Origin: Paenibacillus sp. FSL H8-0332
GTDB taxonomy: Bacteria; Bacillota; Bacilli; Paenibacillales; Paenibacillaceae
Reading direction: 5' to 3'
Assembly: GCF_037963835.1 (NCBI RefSeq)
Contig: NZ_CP150145.1
Location: 310,001 to 374,000, forward strand
DNA length: 64,000 nt
The stretch's first letter is position 1; every line of letters begins with the position of its first letter. Position numbers and translations under genes: made by a program. Positions 16,525 through 25,797 of the stretch are shown in pieces. A model generated the notes under the pieces. It did not search any database. It saw only the letters and a list, made by a program, of their open reading frames with translations, and was not told the origin of the DNA.

Positions 16525-17565
16525 CTATTTGCTTGCGGTGGGGTTGCGGGGGCTCCCGCTGATCTGGGCCAGCTGCACATTCCCGAGAAAAGCGGATACC
16601 CGCCGCAGATACTCACGCGGGTGCTCGCGGAACAGCAGCTCATGATGGCTGTCCTCTACGATCCATGAATCGGAATACGGATTACTCTGGTTCTCCGCCA
16701 GTTCTTCGGCAATCGGATAAGGCGCCTTGTCATCCTTGGTGCCGTGCATGAACAGCACCGGGAACGGATAATCCTCCGATTTGACCTTGGAGTAAGGAAT
16801 CTGATTCAGTCCTGTGCCGTTCAGCACCGGGAAAAGCATCTCCATAATCTCCAGCGAAGGCTGGCGGGGAAGATTAATGTTCTGCTTGATGTTATGGTAC
16901 AAGGTGTCCGGCTCCAGCAGGAAGGTGCTGTCCAGAATCATCGCATCCACATCTTTGGTTACTAGACCTGCCTGCAGGGCGGTGCCTGCACCCATTGAGA
17001 AGCCCCAGACCACGATCTGGTCTGCCCCCTTCTCCTTGGCGAACTCAATGGCTCCGAGCAACTGCTGGGACTCCTTTTTGCCGCCGGTAGCGATATCCCT
17101 GTCAGTCTTGGAGGCGAAGCCATAGTCGAACATGACGACATTGAATCTCAGGCTGTGCGCGTAATGGGCCAGATCGTACATAGGAACCCAGCTCTCTTCG
17201 CGGTTCGCGCCGTAGCCGTGGCTGAAGACAATGGTTTTGGTAGCTCCTTTGGAAGGAATATACCATCCGTCCATCATGCGGCTGCCGTCCTGGGCAGGGA
17301 AGGTGATGTCCTCGTAGGCGAGCCCCTTGGCCTGATAAGGATTGGAATAGATGGGGGCTACGGTAGGGTTCGAGAGCACCCAGGCGATATAGGCATGCAG
17401 GGCAATGAAGCAGAATACAAAGAAAAAGAATACGGATAACAGCAGAGCAACGACGATATGCTTAACGCGTATCATCCGCAGTGGAATTAAGGATGACGAA
17501 GCGGACTTATCCTCATTAGGGATACGGGAGACCGGCGCGCCGGGATGACTTGTTGCCAGATTCAT
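16525..17565 (-). CDS. Membrane-anchored alpha/beta hydrolase
   Basis: 346 residues from the ATG at 17565, which follows TCAGGAGGGG. An N-terminal cytosolic stretch and one membrane segment (HIVVALLLSVFFFFVFCF, about residues 35-55) precede an alpha/beta hydrolase domain. The oxyanion motif is FSHGYGANRE, the nucleophile elbow is GFSMGAG, and the likely acid and His are in HGTKDDKAPYP and EDSHHELL. The pattern fits the BAAT/DUF1749-like serine hydrolases of Bacillus (YqkD-like). The substrate is unknown. A single-gene unit with its own terminator. Confidence 0.85.
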   Translation of the reverse strand: MNLATSHPGAPVSRIPNEDKSASSSLIPLRMIRVKHIVVALLLSVFFFFVFCFIALHAYIAWVLSNPTVAPIYSNPYQAKGLAYEDITFPAQDGSRMMDGWYIPSKGATKTIVFSHGYGANREESWVPMYDLAHYAHSLRFNVVMFDYGFASKTDRDIATGGKKESQQLLGAIEFAKEKGADQIVVWGFSMGAGTALQAGLVTKDVDAMILDSTFLLEPDTLYHNIKQNINLPRQPSLEIMEMLFPVLNGTGLNQIPYSKVKSEDYPFPVLFMHGTKDDKAPYPIAEELAENQSNPYSDSWIVEDSHHELLFREHPREYLRRVSAFLGNVQLAQISGSPRNPTASK

Positions 17566-17771
17566 AAGGTCCCCTCCTGAAAGTTTCAAGATTCAGAGCA
17601 TGAATAATTCATATATTTAATCGTAAATTTATGCCCTTACAAAGTCAATGGAATTAGCGCTTTTGTAATGTAACTGTAAACTGCGGACGGCGGAATATGG
17701 ATGTGGAATCTGCTGGACTTTATTTAGGCTTTTGCACTAAGATAGGGATATCTTAATAATTATGTAACCGG

Positions 17772-17788
17772 GTTTCAATAGGTGAAAC
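17772..17788. promoter_or_regulatory. Inverted repeat GTTTCA-N5-TGAAAC upstream of the IclR gene
   Basis: Perfect 6-bp inverted repeat with 5-base centre, ending 19 bases before the GTG start of the IclR regulator. The same arrangement appears upstream of acnA at 25503-25519. It could be an IclR-type operator used for autoregulation; this is inference. Confidence 0.4.
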
Positions 17789-17807
17789 ATGTGAAGGGGA
17801 GATCGGG

Positions 17808-18560
17808 GTGGAAGACCGGAAACTGACTGTACGCGCCGTAGAACGTGCGCTGGATATATTGTTGTGCTTCACTCAGGATAATGATGATTACGACCTTAGT
17901 CTGACGGAGATTTCTGCAAAGATTAGTCTGCATAAAAGCACAGTGCACCGCTTGCTGACCACACTGGAGGAGAAAGGCTTCCTGCAGCGGGACGAGGGGA
18001 CTGACAAATACCGCCTGGGTATCCGCATCTGGGAGCTGTCCACACATCTCCCGACGCTGAACGAACCGGCGGTGCTTCTGCTGCCCGCCATGGAGCGGCT
18101 GCGCGACCGTCTGGGAGAGACGGTCAGCTTGTACCTGCGCGACAATCTGGAGCGTGTGCGCATTCAGGCTGTGCAGAGCCGGCAGGCCATCCGCCGGGTA
18201 GCCCAGATCGGCGCAAGGCTGCCGCTCTCGGTAGGCGCATCGAGCAAGGTGCTGGCTGCTTACGCACCGCCGGAAGTGCAGGTGCGGCTGCTGGCCGACC
18301 CCGCATGGCCGGACAGCGTAGAGCGCAGTCAGTACCTTGAGCAGCTGAAGGAGATTACCCGCTGCGGATATGCGACCAGCTTCGAGGAACGCGAGCCCGG
18401 CGCGGCAGCCGTGGCCGTGCCCATTGCCGGACGGGCCGGGGGTGTGGTAGCGGCGCTCTCGCTGTCCGGCCCGGTCAGCCGTCTGTCGCGGGAGACCCTG
18501 GAGGAATATGCTGTTATTCTGGCCGAGGCCGCAGCTGAAATGGGCCTAATGATGGGCTGA
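17808..18560 (+). CDS. IclR-family transcriptional regulator
   Basis: 250 residues, GTG start after AAGGGGAGA. N-terminal winged helix-turn-helix (about 10-75): LSLTEISAKISLHKSTVHRLLTTLEEKGFLQRD. The C-terminal effector domain (about 80-250) has the IclR signatures LGETVSLYLRD and LPLSVGASSKVLAAYAP, then EREPGAAAVAVPI. The ligand pocket cannot be assigned. No catabolic gene is adjacent, so the target is uncertain; the shared inverted repeat upstream of this gene and acnA is the only hint of a regulon. Confidence 0.93.
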   Translation: MEDRKLTVRAVERALDILLCFTQDNDDYDLSLTEISAKISLHKSTVHRLLTTLEEKGFLQRDEGTDKYRLGIRIWELSTHLPTLNEPAVLLLPAMERLRDRLGETVSLYLRDNLERVRIQAVQSRQAIRRVAQIGARLPLSVGASSKVLAAYAPPEVQVRLLADPAWPDSVERSQYLEQLKEITRCGYATSFEEREPGAAAVAVPIAGRAGGVVAALSLSGPVSRLSRETLEEYAVILAEAAAEMGLMMG

Positions 18561-18726
18561 ACTGGAGGCTTCCGGCAGCAGATCCATGCAGGAAAACTTT
18601 AGGACATACAGGCTATTTAGCCTTCGTCTTTCATTGAATATCTAGTTAAAATGAACTATTATTAATCATGATTAGCTAAATTAAATTTGAAGAAATAAAA
18701 GGAATCTAGGGGCATGAGGTGATGGG

Positions 18727-20946
18727 ATGAAAGTAGTTATACCCGATTCACTGATGGGAGAAATTCAAGAGCTCCAGGATACGTTCGGCTCTGTTACGGG
18801 TCAGGCGATTGTGCTTACGGATCAGGCTGGGAATGTAGTTACCCGCCCTACGCTTTCCGGAATATTCTATCAGAAGATGTTTAAATCCCTGCAGGGAATG
18901 GAGCGGCCCTTTGAGCCTGCATTGCTCAGGATAGGTCCCTTATCACATCCTGCTGTACTTGAGGAATGGGTTCCCGGACTGAAATATGTGGTCAGTCCGC
19001 TGGTCCCTGACTATGGCCAGACGTACTATTTATGGTCCGGCTTATATATGGAGGAAGGCACCCGTGGGCTTATGCTGCAGGCGTTCGAGGCCAAGATGCG
19101 GAATCACCCCGACTATGAGATGTTGAAGGATGTACTGGCGGCCATGCCTGAGCTTAGCCGGGAAGGCATCGCCAGCATCAGGGGGAAATTGAGTGTGCTC
19201 GGGAATGTGCTCTCCAAATTGCTGGCGGGGTGCGCAGTGAAGCCGCTGGAACAGAGACGGGGCCTTGTGATTTCCCAGCTGTTATCCAATCTGGAGAGTG
19301 AGTTCCTGAAGATAGAGGTTGTGCTGCAGCAGATGGCCGGTACGTTATCTGACGCAGAGCTGTATGCCTTTGCCCAAGAGCAGGAGGCTGGCCAGTTCAC
19401 GGTGAAATATTCTGCCGGCAAAGAAGCGGGACTCCTCATGAATGCCGGGTTCCAGCAAGGAGACGGTTTTCTGGGACAGGCCGTTCTGGGCAGAGAGCCA
19501 CGGCACTGGCAGGGCGTTGCCCAAGATCCGAGATCGTTATTCTTCACCCAGCGCGGGATGACGCAGCCGGAATATTTGTCATGTTATCCGGTGAGAATTC
19601 ACAGCGGGAAGAGAGCATTACTGCTCGCTGTCGGCTTTGGGAAGAGCCGCCCGATACAGGACTATGCCCAGTATGAGCAGAATGTTACTGCGCTCCTGGG
19701 CTTATCCGGACGGGGAGAGCAACTGGTGCAGCGTGAAGCCCTGCGCAGGGAGGCCACTCTGCGTTTGAAGGAGGCTGCCCGCCTGCTGCCGCAGGCCGCA
19801 TCCACTCAGGAGCTGGGCACCGGGCTGCTGGATATGATTATGGGCATGCCGTTCTTCCCGTCATCGGTACTCGTATTCTTCGAGGAGCAGCCGGGGGATA
19901 CCCACTACGCCAAGGGGTGGAGGCCGGAGGAGATTGCGCCTTATGTCCAGGACCTCCAGTCCCGGTACTCCTCGCAGGCCTTTCTCTCTTCTGCGATCAT
20001 CAACGGGGAGGCGGAGGGGCAGGTTTTGCTCGAATGTCCGCTGATTGCCGAGAAGGTATTCAAGGGCATTCTGTCTGTGGGCTTCAGACGCCGCAGTGAA
20101 GCCGAGGAGTGGCTGTCCTTAACCGGCTGTCTCGCCAGTCTGGCGAGTACTTCAATCCGTCTGATCGAGAAGGAAGCCAGACATATGAAGCAAGCAGGGG
20201 TCTTCACCGGGCAGACGCTTCATTATCTCCGGCTCAGTAATCCCGAGCTGCACCGCCTGTCGGCGGAGGCTTCTGCCATGGCGTATGAGCTTGCCCGTTA
20301 TACAGGACTGCCGGAGCGGGAGTCAGAGCAGATGAGAACGGCCGGTCTGCTGGCACCGTTCAGTCTGGCCTTCCTGCAGGGGTACGGGTTTTATCCGGAG
20401 GAGCTTTCTTTGCTGAAGCAGGTGGACCAGTTTGCTTCGTTCTATTTTCAGATCAATAAGCCTTCGGTCTCTGTCACTGCCCAGCTGCTCACGCTAGTGC
20501 TTCATCATACAGGCAAAGGTGCGGATAAGGAGCAGCTGGCGAACACAGATCTGGAGTGGCTGGACCCCTCCCGCTTCAATCTGGATGATCATGTGGTCGG
20601 GGAGCTTTACAGTGAGCCGCGCAGCACCTTTCAATCCTTCTTGCGCAGCCGCTCGGAAGCGATGCCTGCCAGAAGAGGCGTGTCGGCAGGCAAGCTGCTG
20701 AACAATACAGCGCTGAAGACGCCCAAGGAAGAGTGGGGGATCTCGCCGCGCGAGGAGGAAGTGCTGGAGCTGATTATTCTGGGCAAGACGAATAAGGAGA
20801 TTGCCGGTGCCTTGTTTATCAGCGAGCATACTGTTAAGAATCATCTAAGCCGCATTTTTAATAAAATGGACGTAACGGACCGTTCACAGATTATAGCGCT
20901 GGTCTACAAAAGAATATTTGATTCTGAGCATATCGAAATGTCCTGA
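18727..20946 (+). CDS. Large LuxR-type regulator with N-terminal sensor region
   Basis: 739 residues, ATG after GAGGTGATGGG. The N-terminus (about 8-165) resembles a PocR-like sensory domain (LQDTFGSVTGQAIVLTDQAG) but lacks the Cys pair of many PocR proteins. The middle (about 180-500) has two GAF-like segments. The C-terminal 65 residues are a LuxR helix-turn-helix: ISPREEEVLELIILGKTNKE, then FISEHTVKNHLSRIFNKM. There is no receiver or kinase domain. It is monocistronic, with neighbours of unrelated function, so its targets are unknown. The DNA-binding domain is certain; the sensor assignment is tentative. Confidence 0.85.
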   Translation: MKVVIPDSLMGEIQELQDTFGSVTGQAIVLTDQAGNVVTRPTLSGIFYQKMFKSLQGMERPFEPALLRIGPLSHPAVLEEWVPGLKYVVSPLVPDYGQTYYLWSGLYMEEGTRGLMLQAFEAKMRNHPDYEMLKDVLAAMPELSREGIASIRGKLSVLGNVLSKLLAGCAVKPLEQRRGLVISQLLSNLESEFLKIEVVLQQMAGTLSDAELYAFAQEQEAGQFTVKYSAGKEAGLLMNAGFQQGDGFLGQAVLGREPRHWQGVAQDPRSLFFTQRGMTQPEYLSCYPVRIHSGKRALLLAVGFGKSRPIQDYAQYEQNVTALLGLSGRGEQLVQREALRREATLRLKEAARLLPQAASTQELGTGLLDMIMGMPFFPSSVLVFFEEQPGDTHYAKGWRPEEIAPYVQDLQSRYSSQAFLSSAIINGEAEGQVLLECPLIAEKVFKGILSVGFRRRSEAEEWLSLTGCLASLASTSIRLIEKEARHMKQAGVFTGQTLHYLRLSNPELHRLSAEASAMAYELARYTGLPERESEQMRTAGLLAPFSLAFLQGYGFYPEELSLLKQVDQFASFYFQINKPSVSVTAQLLTLVLHHTGKGADKEQLANTDLEWLDPSRFNLDDHVVGELYSEPRSTFQSFLRSRSEAMPARRGVSAGKLLNNTALKTPKEEWGISPREEEVLELIILGKTNKEIAGALFISEHTVKNHLSRIFNKMDVTDRSQIIALVYKRIFDSEHIEMS

Positions 20947-21065
20947 AGGCTCCCCTGAGGCCGCGATAATTTATCCGCGTATGCCAGTAGAAGGGCTGTC
21001 CCAAAAGTAAATATTCTATAGGTGACAACAAAACCTTATAGCTTCAACAAAGCTTAACAGGTAAA

Positions 21066-21108
21066 AAAGGAGCGCTTCTCCGTTATTGGAGGAACGCTCC
21101 TTTGCGTT
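21066..21108 (-). terminator. Hairpin with T-run on the minus strand
   Basis: Stem AAAGGAGCGCTTCTCC with GGAGGAACGCTCCTTT. On the minus strand six T follow; on the plus strand only TTTGCG. It could end minus-strand transcription coming from the tandem array, or act as a weak terminator for the LuxR-type gene 120 bases upstream. Confidence 0.6.
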
Positions 21109-21159
21109 TCTGGTCGTTCGCTGCTTGCTTCAGCCCCGCAGCCCGTAACATTTTAGGGT

Positions 21160-21345
21160 AATATTGCAAGAATTGCAGCAATACTGCCCCATAGAAATGG
21201 TCTCTGCTGAAATCCTGCATGAAATGCAACAAATCCAGCGCTAAGTTACACTAAGCACCGGAGTTCCTGCAAATGATGCAACAATGTACCGCAGCCCGTA
21301 ACATTTTTAGAAGAATCCTGCAAAATGTGCAACAATGCGATCCAT
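21160..21345. repeat. Tandem array 3, period about 51 bp
   Basis: Four diverged units whose conserved core (CCTGCA-N4/5-TGCAACAAT) recurs at 21167, 21217, 21269 and 21320, spacings 50, 52 and 51. Each core has a TGCA-N5-TGCA dyad. A second conserved block GCAGCCCGTAACATTTT appears twice (about 21137 and 21292). Read on the minus strand the units translate as 17-residue repeats beginning LLH or LLQ (LLHFMQDFSRDHFYGAV is one), interrupted by stops and by the spacing change, as expected for a decayed or non-coding repeat. Confidence 0.75.
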
Positions 21346-21553
21346 ACAAGCGGTCCGTGAGAGAAAACGCTCAGAATTGGCAATAAGGCGGAGCACCGCC
21401 CGGAAGGAAGAAACACTTCAGAAGGTATGCGGAAACCGGCTACAATGTGCAGCCAAAAGGCATAGGGGCTGGATGTATGTCATCAGAGGCGATGAGGCAC
21501 CAGCATCCTTAACCCGTTAGGTTGATTTTGTTGTGAAAAAATTCCCGGGAGTG

Positions 21554-21582
21554 TTGTCAGCCTACAAACTCTGTGTTATATT
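21554..21582 (+). promoter_or_regulatory. SigA-type promoter of the siderophore-binding protein
   Basis: TTGTCA (21554-21559), 17 bases, TATATT (21577-21582). The start of transcription would fall within the Fur box that follows directly, so Fur binding would block initiation. Confidence 0.75.
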
Positions 21583-21587
21583 ACTGA

Positions 21588-21602
21588 TGATAATGATTAT
21601 CA
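21588..21602 (+). promoter_or_regulatory. Fur box
   Basis: TGATAATGATTATCA is a perfect 7-1-7 inverted repeat, the core Fur site of Bacillus. It covers the predicted +1 of the siderophore-binding protein gene, so the gene should be induced when iron is scarce. Confidence 0.9.
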
Positions 21603-21629
21603 ATATCATACATACATAGGGGGATTATC

Positions 21630-22649
21630 TTGCGATACTCTAAACGAAGTCTTGTCCTGATTGTCTTTACTCTCGTCATGGCTGTCCTGTTGTCAGCCTG
21701 CGGTTCATCGGGTAACTCCGGCTCTGGCTCCGGGACGGCAGCGAATGCACCTGCACCTGCAGCTTCTGAAGCACCCACTGCTGCTCCGGCTGCTGGCGAA
21801 GCTCCCGCTGAAGCAGAGATGGTTACCTTCCAGGATGGCGCCGGTGAGGTTCAAGTGCCTAAGAATCCGCAGAGAATCGTGGATACTACAGCCTTTTATA
21901 CAGGATATCTCCTGGCGCTGGGCGTGAAGCCGGTAGGGGTGATGCAAGGAGCCAAGGATAGTCCGTATCTTGCAGAGATGCTTGAAGGTGCAGAAGGGCT
22001 TGGTGATGATGTCACCCCGGAGAATATCCTGTCCCTGAACCCTGACCTGATTATTGTGTATACCGGCACAGAAGGCATCGACAAGCTGAAGGAAATTGCG
22101 CCTGTGGTACAGATTCAATACGGCGCCAAGAATTATAAGGATCAGATGCTCGACTACGGCAAGCTGGTGAACAAGAATGATGAAGCCAAGGCCTGGATCG
22201 CCCAGTGGGAGGCAAGGATTGCTGAGCTGAAGCCGCAAGTGCAGGCTGCTGTTGGTAATAAGACCGTATCCATCCTGAATCCATATGCCAAGGGGCTGTT
22301 TGTCTTTGGGCATAACTATGGCCGGGGCGGTGAGATTCTGTATGGTGAGTTCGGCTTGAAGGCTCCCGCTGAAGCGCAGAAGGAGGCCATCGACAGCGGA
22401 ACAGGCTGGGCTTCCATCTCCATGGAGAAGCTGCCGGACTTTGCCGGAGACATTATCTTCACCTGCCCATGGTCAGGGGATACTACAGACCCGAAGATTG
22501 TCTATGACAACCCGCTGTGGAAAGGCCTTCCGGCAGTCAAGGCAGGGAATGTATTCCAGTTGAATCCTGCTGCCGATACGTACAATGACCCGATCTCCCT
22601 GGAGAAGCAGCTGGATTTCATTACGACCAGCCTGCTGTCAGTCAAATAG
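21630..22649 (+). CDS. Iron-siderophore ABC transporter substrate-binding lipoprotein
   Basis: 339 residues, TTG start after AGGGGGA. A lipoprotein signal peptide ends with the lipobox LSAC at C24, then a Gly/Ser/Ala/Pro linker (25-60), then a FhuD/FepB-type (PF01497) two-lobe binding domain: VPKNPQRIVDTTAFYTGYLLALGVKPVGV, LSLNPDLIIVY, and NPLWKGLPAVKAGNVFQL. Binds a ferric siderophore at the membrane surface and hands it to a FecCD-type permease. No permease or ATPase follows, so it must use components encoded elsewhere. Regulation by Fur is strongly indicated by the upstream site. Confidence 0.95.
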   Translation: MRYSKRSLVLIVFTLVMAVLLSACGSSGNSGSGSGTAANAPAPAASEAPTAAPAAGEAPAEAEMVTFQDGAGEVQVPKNPQRIVDTTAFYTGYLLALGVKPVGVMQGAKDSPYLAEMLEGAEGLGDDVTPENILSLNPDLIIVYTGTEGIDKLKEIAPVVQIQYGAKNYKDQMLDYGKLVNKNDEAKAWIAQWEARIAELKPQVQAAVGNKTVSILNPYAKGLFVFGHNYGRGGEILYGEFGLKAPAEAQKEAIDSGTGWASISMEKLPDFAGDIIFTCPWSGDTTDPKIVYDNPLWKGLPAVKAGNVFQLNPAADTYNDPISLEKQLDFITTSLLSVK

Positions 22650-22670
22650 GGCTTACGTGAATATGACAAA

Positions 22671-22714
22671 AAGCTGCGCCGGTATCAGATTTCAGTCTGA
22701 TACCGGCGCAGCTT
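22671..22714. terminator. Terminator between siderophore-binding protein and acnA
   Basis: Perfect 19-bp stem (AAGCTGCGCCGGTATCAGA and its complement) with a 6-base loop. Minus-strand T-run (TTTTTGT) makes it a strong acnA terminator; on the plus strand it may also stop the lipoprotein transcript. Confidence 0.9.
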
Positions 22715-22743
22715 GTATAATGATCTAATCTTATGAAGCCGAC

Positions 22744-25488
22744 TTATTCTACCGGTTGAGCCGCTTCCGAAGCTGTAGCATCTGCCAGCATCTGGCGGAG
22801 GACTGTCTGCAGAATACCGCCATTGCGGTAGTAGTCGATGTCTACGGTACTATCGAGACGGGCAATGACCGGGAAGTCGAACTGGGTGCCGTCTTCACGG
22901 GTAGCAGTGACTGTCAGCTCCTGTCCGGGAAGGACATGGTTGTCAAGACCGGTAATGTCGAAGGTCTCGCGTCCGGTCAGCCCCATGCTGCTCCAGCCAT
23001 GGCCTTCCTGGAACTGCAGCGGCAGCACGCCCATGCCGACGAGATTACTGCGGTGAATCCGCTCGAAGCTCTCGGCGATGACGGCTTTGACTCCAAGCAG
23101 GAGTGTACCCTTGGCGGCCCAGTCACGGGAGCTGCCTGTGCCGTATTCTTTACCGGCGATGACGATCAGATTCTGTCCGGCGGCCTGGTACAGCATGGAG
23201 GCATCGTAGATCGACATGACCTCGTCGCTTGGCAGGAAGGTGGTTACACCGCCCTCTGTTCCAGGCGCCACTGCATTGCGGATACGGATGTTGGCGAAGG
23301 TACCGCGCATCATCACCTCATGATTCCCGCGGCGTGAGCCGTAGGAGTTGAAGTCGGCGCGTTCCACGCCATGGCCCCGCAGATATTCTCCGGCTGGACC
23401 GGAGGTGGAGATATTCCCGGCCGGTGAGATATGGTCGGTAGTGACGGAATCGGCAAGCAGTGCAAGCACACGGGAATTTTTAATGTCCTTAATGTCAGAG
23501 ACACCGTCTGCCAGATGCTCGAAGAATGGCGGATTCTGAATGTAAGTGGAGTTGTTATCCCATTCATACAGCTCGCCTTCCGGTACCGGAATGTTATTCC
23601 AGCGTTCATTGGCTGTGAATACATTCTCATATTTGCTGCGGAACATTTCCGGACTGAGCGAGAGCGCTACGGCTTCGCGGATCTCGGCTGTAGTCGGCCA
23701 GATATCGGCCAGGAAGACAGGCTCACCCTGCGGGTCATAGCCCAGCGGCTCGGTCTTCAGGTCAATATTCACCGTGCCGGCCAGGGCGTAGGCGACAACC
23801 AGGGGCGGTGAAGCCAAGTAGTTGGCTTTGACCTGGGCATGCACACGGCCCTCGAAGTTACGGTTCCCGGATATTACAGCGGCAACGGTCATATCATGTT
23901 CTGTAATCGCTTCGCTGACTTCATCCGGCAGCGGGCCGGAGTTACCGATACAAGTGGCGCAGCCGTAGCCAGCCAGGTAGAAGCCGAGCGCTTCCAGCGG
24001 CTTCAGCAGATCTGCCTTCTGCAGATATTCCGTAACGACCAGCGATCCGGGCGTCAGACTGCTTTTGACATAGCCGGGTTTGGTCAGACCGCGTTCTACG
24101 GCCTTCTTGGCTAACAATCCCGCTCCCAGCATAACGCTCGGGTTGGAGGTGTTCGTACAGCTCGTGATGGCTGCAATGACAACGGCTCCTGTGCTGAGCT
24201 TGCTGGAGCTTCCGTTCTTGTGCTGTATCTCAACCTCTTGGGCAATCTTCTCATCGCTGAGGCCATAGCCGCCCTTATCAACAGGTGTACGGATAATACC
24301 TTCGAAATTCTCCTTCATATGGGTAAGCTCTACCCGGTCCTGCGGACGCTTCGGTCCAGCCAGGCTGGGAACCACAGAAGCCAGATCCAGCTCAATGATA
24401 TCGCTGAATGCAGGGTCCGGTGTCTCTGCGGTGCGGAACATCCCCTGCGCCTTATAATAATCCCCTACCAGCTCTACCAGCTCATCCGGACGTCCGGTGC
24501 TGCGCAGATAGGCCAGTGTCTCCTCATCTACAGGGAAGAAGCCGATCGTAGCGCCATATTCAGGAGCCATGTTGGCTACTGTCGCACGGTCTGCCAGACT
24601 GATGTTAGCCAGACCCGGACCGTAGAATTCGACGAATTTGCCGACTACGCCTTTTTTGCGCAGCATCTGGGTAACGGTGAGGGCCAGGTCGGTAGCCGTA
24701 GCGCCTTCCATCAGACTGCCGGTCAGCTTGAAGCCGACGACATCCGGGGTAACGAAATAGAGCGGCTGTCCGAGCATGCCTGCCTCAGCCTCTATTCCGC
24801 CAACGCCCCAGCCTACTACTCCAAGACCGTTGATCATTGTAGTATGAGAGTCCGTGCCGACCAGGGAATCCGGATAAACTACCGTTTCTCCGTCGATAAC
24901 CTTAGTGGTGGCTACAGAGGCCAGATACTCCAGGTTAACCTGATGCACAATCCCTGTTGCCGGCGGAACCGCACGGAAGTTATTGAAGGCGGTCTGAGCC
25001 CAGCGCAGGAAGCGGTAACGTTCCTCATTACGCTCGAATTCAACATTCATATTATATTCCAGTGCATCGGCCGTTCCGAACGCATCAACCATAACCGAAT
25101 GGTCAATAACAAGGTCAACCGGTACAAGCGGATTAATCTTCTTGGGGTCGCCGCCCGCCTTCTTGACGGTATCGCGCATAGCTGCGAGATCGACAACTAC
25201 AGGCACGCCGGTGAAATCCTGCAGGACGATGCGGGCCGGAATGAACGGGATTTCCTTATTGCGGTCAATGCCGCCCGACCAGTTGGCGAGCTGCTTGACA
25301 TGTTCTTCAGTAATCGCCCGTCCGTCATATTGGCGGACAGCTGCTTCGAGTAATACCTTAATGGAGAATGGCAGGGAGGAAATATCGCCTGCGCCTTGCT
25401 CTTCCAGAGCGTTCAAATGATAGTAGCGATAAGTTTTGCCACCTGAGTTCAGGTTCTTGGCCAATGAAAAATGGTCCTTGCTTGGCAT
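22744..25488 (-). CDS. acnA: Aconitate hydratase
   Basis: Citrate to isocitrate in the TCA cycle; in Bacillus the iron-free protein also binds RNA. 914 residues, the AcnA/IRP length. Iron-sulfur cluster ligands are in [11 protein letters not shown] and [10 protein letters not shown]. Other family blocks: [23 protein letters not shown], and the C-terminal swivel domain with SRDWAAKGT. The start at 25488 ([10 protein letters not shown]) follows GGAGGCG. It has its own promoter and terminator. The inverted repeat at 25503-25519 lies just upstream of the ribosome site and matches that of the IclR gene. Confidence 0.98.
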   Translation of the reverse strand: MPSKDHFSLAKNLNSGGKTYRYYHLNALEEQGAGDISSLPFSIKVLLEAAVRQYDGRAITEEHVKQLANWSGGIDRNKEIPFIPARIVLQDFTGVPVVVDLAAMRDTVKKAGGDPKKINPLVPVDLVIDHSVMVDAFGTADALEYNMNVEFERNEERYRFLRWAQTAFNNFRAVPPATGIVHQVNLEYLASVATTKVIDGETVVYPDSLVGTDSHTTMINGLGVVGWGVGGIEAEAGMLGQPLYFVTPDVVGFKLTGSLMEGATATDLALTVTQMLRKKGVVGKFVEFYGPGLANISLADRATVANMAPEYGATIGFFPVDEETLAYLRSTGRPDELVELVGDYYKAQGMFRTAETPDPAFSDIIELDLASVVPSLAGPKRPQDRVELTHMKENFEGIIRTPVDKGGYGLSDEKIAQEVEIQHKNGSSSKLSTGAVVIAAITSCTNTSNPSVMLGAGLLAKKAVERGLTKPGYVKSSLTPGSLVVTEYLQKADLLKPLEALGFYLAGYGCATCIGNSGPLPDEVSEAITEHDMTVAAVISGNRNFEGRVHAQVKANYLASPPLVVAYALAGTVNIDLKTEPLGYDPQGEPVFLADIWPTTAEIREAVALSLSPEMFRSKYENVFTANERWNNIPVPEGELYEWDNNSTYIQNPPFFEHLADGVSDIKDIKNSRVLALLADSVTTDHISPAGNISTSGPAGEYLRGHGVERADFNSYGSRRGNHEVMMRGTFANIRIRNAVAPGTEGGVTTFLPSDEVMSIYDASMLYQAAGQNLIVIAGKEYGTGSSRDWAAKGTLLLGVKAVIAESFERIHRSNLVGMGVLPLQFQEGHGWSSMGLTGRETFDITGLDNHVLPGQELTVTATREDGTQFDFPVIARLDSTVDIDYYRNGGILQTVLRQMLADATASEAAQPVE

Positions 25489-25502
25489 ATATGCGCCTCC
25501 TC

Positions 25503-25519
25503 GTTTCATCTGGTGAAAC
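25503..25519. promoter_or_regulatory. Inverted repeat GTTTCA-N5-TGAAAC in the acnA leader
   Basis: Same 6-5-6 architecture as at 17772-17788 upstream of the IclR gene, with a different centre (TCTGG versus ATAGG). It lies 15-31 bases upstream of the acnA start codon, downstream of the predicted promoter, a position suited to repression or to an RNA-level effect. Confidence 0.4.
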
Positions 25520-25544
25520 TACATTTCATAATTCCTATACTTTA

Positions 25545-25573
25545 AGTATAACGTTTACAATAGGGGGAGTAAA
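25545..25573 (-). promoter_or_regulatory. Candidate acnA promoter
   Basis: On the minus strand: TTTACT, 17 bases, TATACT, ending 57 bases upstream of the acnA start codon. The -10 is near consensus, the -35 is moderate. Confidence 0.5.
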
Positions 25574-25797
25574 GTTTTTTTTGCTCTGCTATTGTCAGGT
25601 ATATTCAGGGTTTCCAGTGATGCATTGACCCCCCTGGTCCCGGACTTCCTTGCAGTTAAATCACTCCCGCTTCCGTATAGGTGCAAGCAATCCTTCATAT
25701 ACATAGGACAGCGGCCATTACGGCGGTAATCCTTGAAGGAATATTCATAGCTTACATCATATACATTCTTATCTTTAAACGAAAGGGCGGAGTATGA

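Larger units (their letters stand above)
20947..21629. other. Intergenic region with hairpin, tandem array and Fur-controlled promoter
   Basis: 683 bases without a convincing gene. In order it holds an isolated GGGCTGTCCCAAAAGT segment (about 20992), a hairpin at 21066-21103, a four-unit array of about 51-bp period (21160-21345), and the promoter and Fur box of the siderophore-binding protein (21554-21602). A plus-strand open frame at 21335-21520 overlaps the array's last unit and has no ribosome site or recognisable domain. Confidence 0.7.
25489..25797. other. Divergent intergenic region acnA / amidase
   Basis: 309 bases. The left third holds the acnA leader, inverted repeat and promoter. 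The rest is the upstream region of the amidase gene, in which no clear promoter or structured RNA was found. Confidence 0.5.

Noticed and set aside
20985..21010. Insertion sequence end (GGGCTGTCCCAAAAGT)
   Set aside because: Resembles a common Paenibacillus terminator or element end, but no second end, transposase or target duplication was seen.
24220..25353. Long plus-strand frame opposite acnA
   Set aside because: Composition shadow of the aconitase gene; no ribosome site or recognisable domain. The same applies to frames opposite queG, the amidase, hemL, the transglutaminase gene and guaA.
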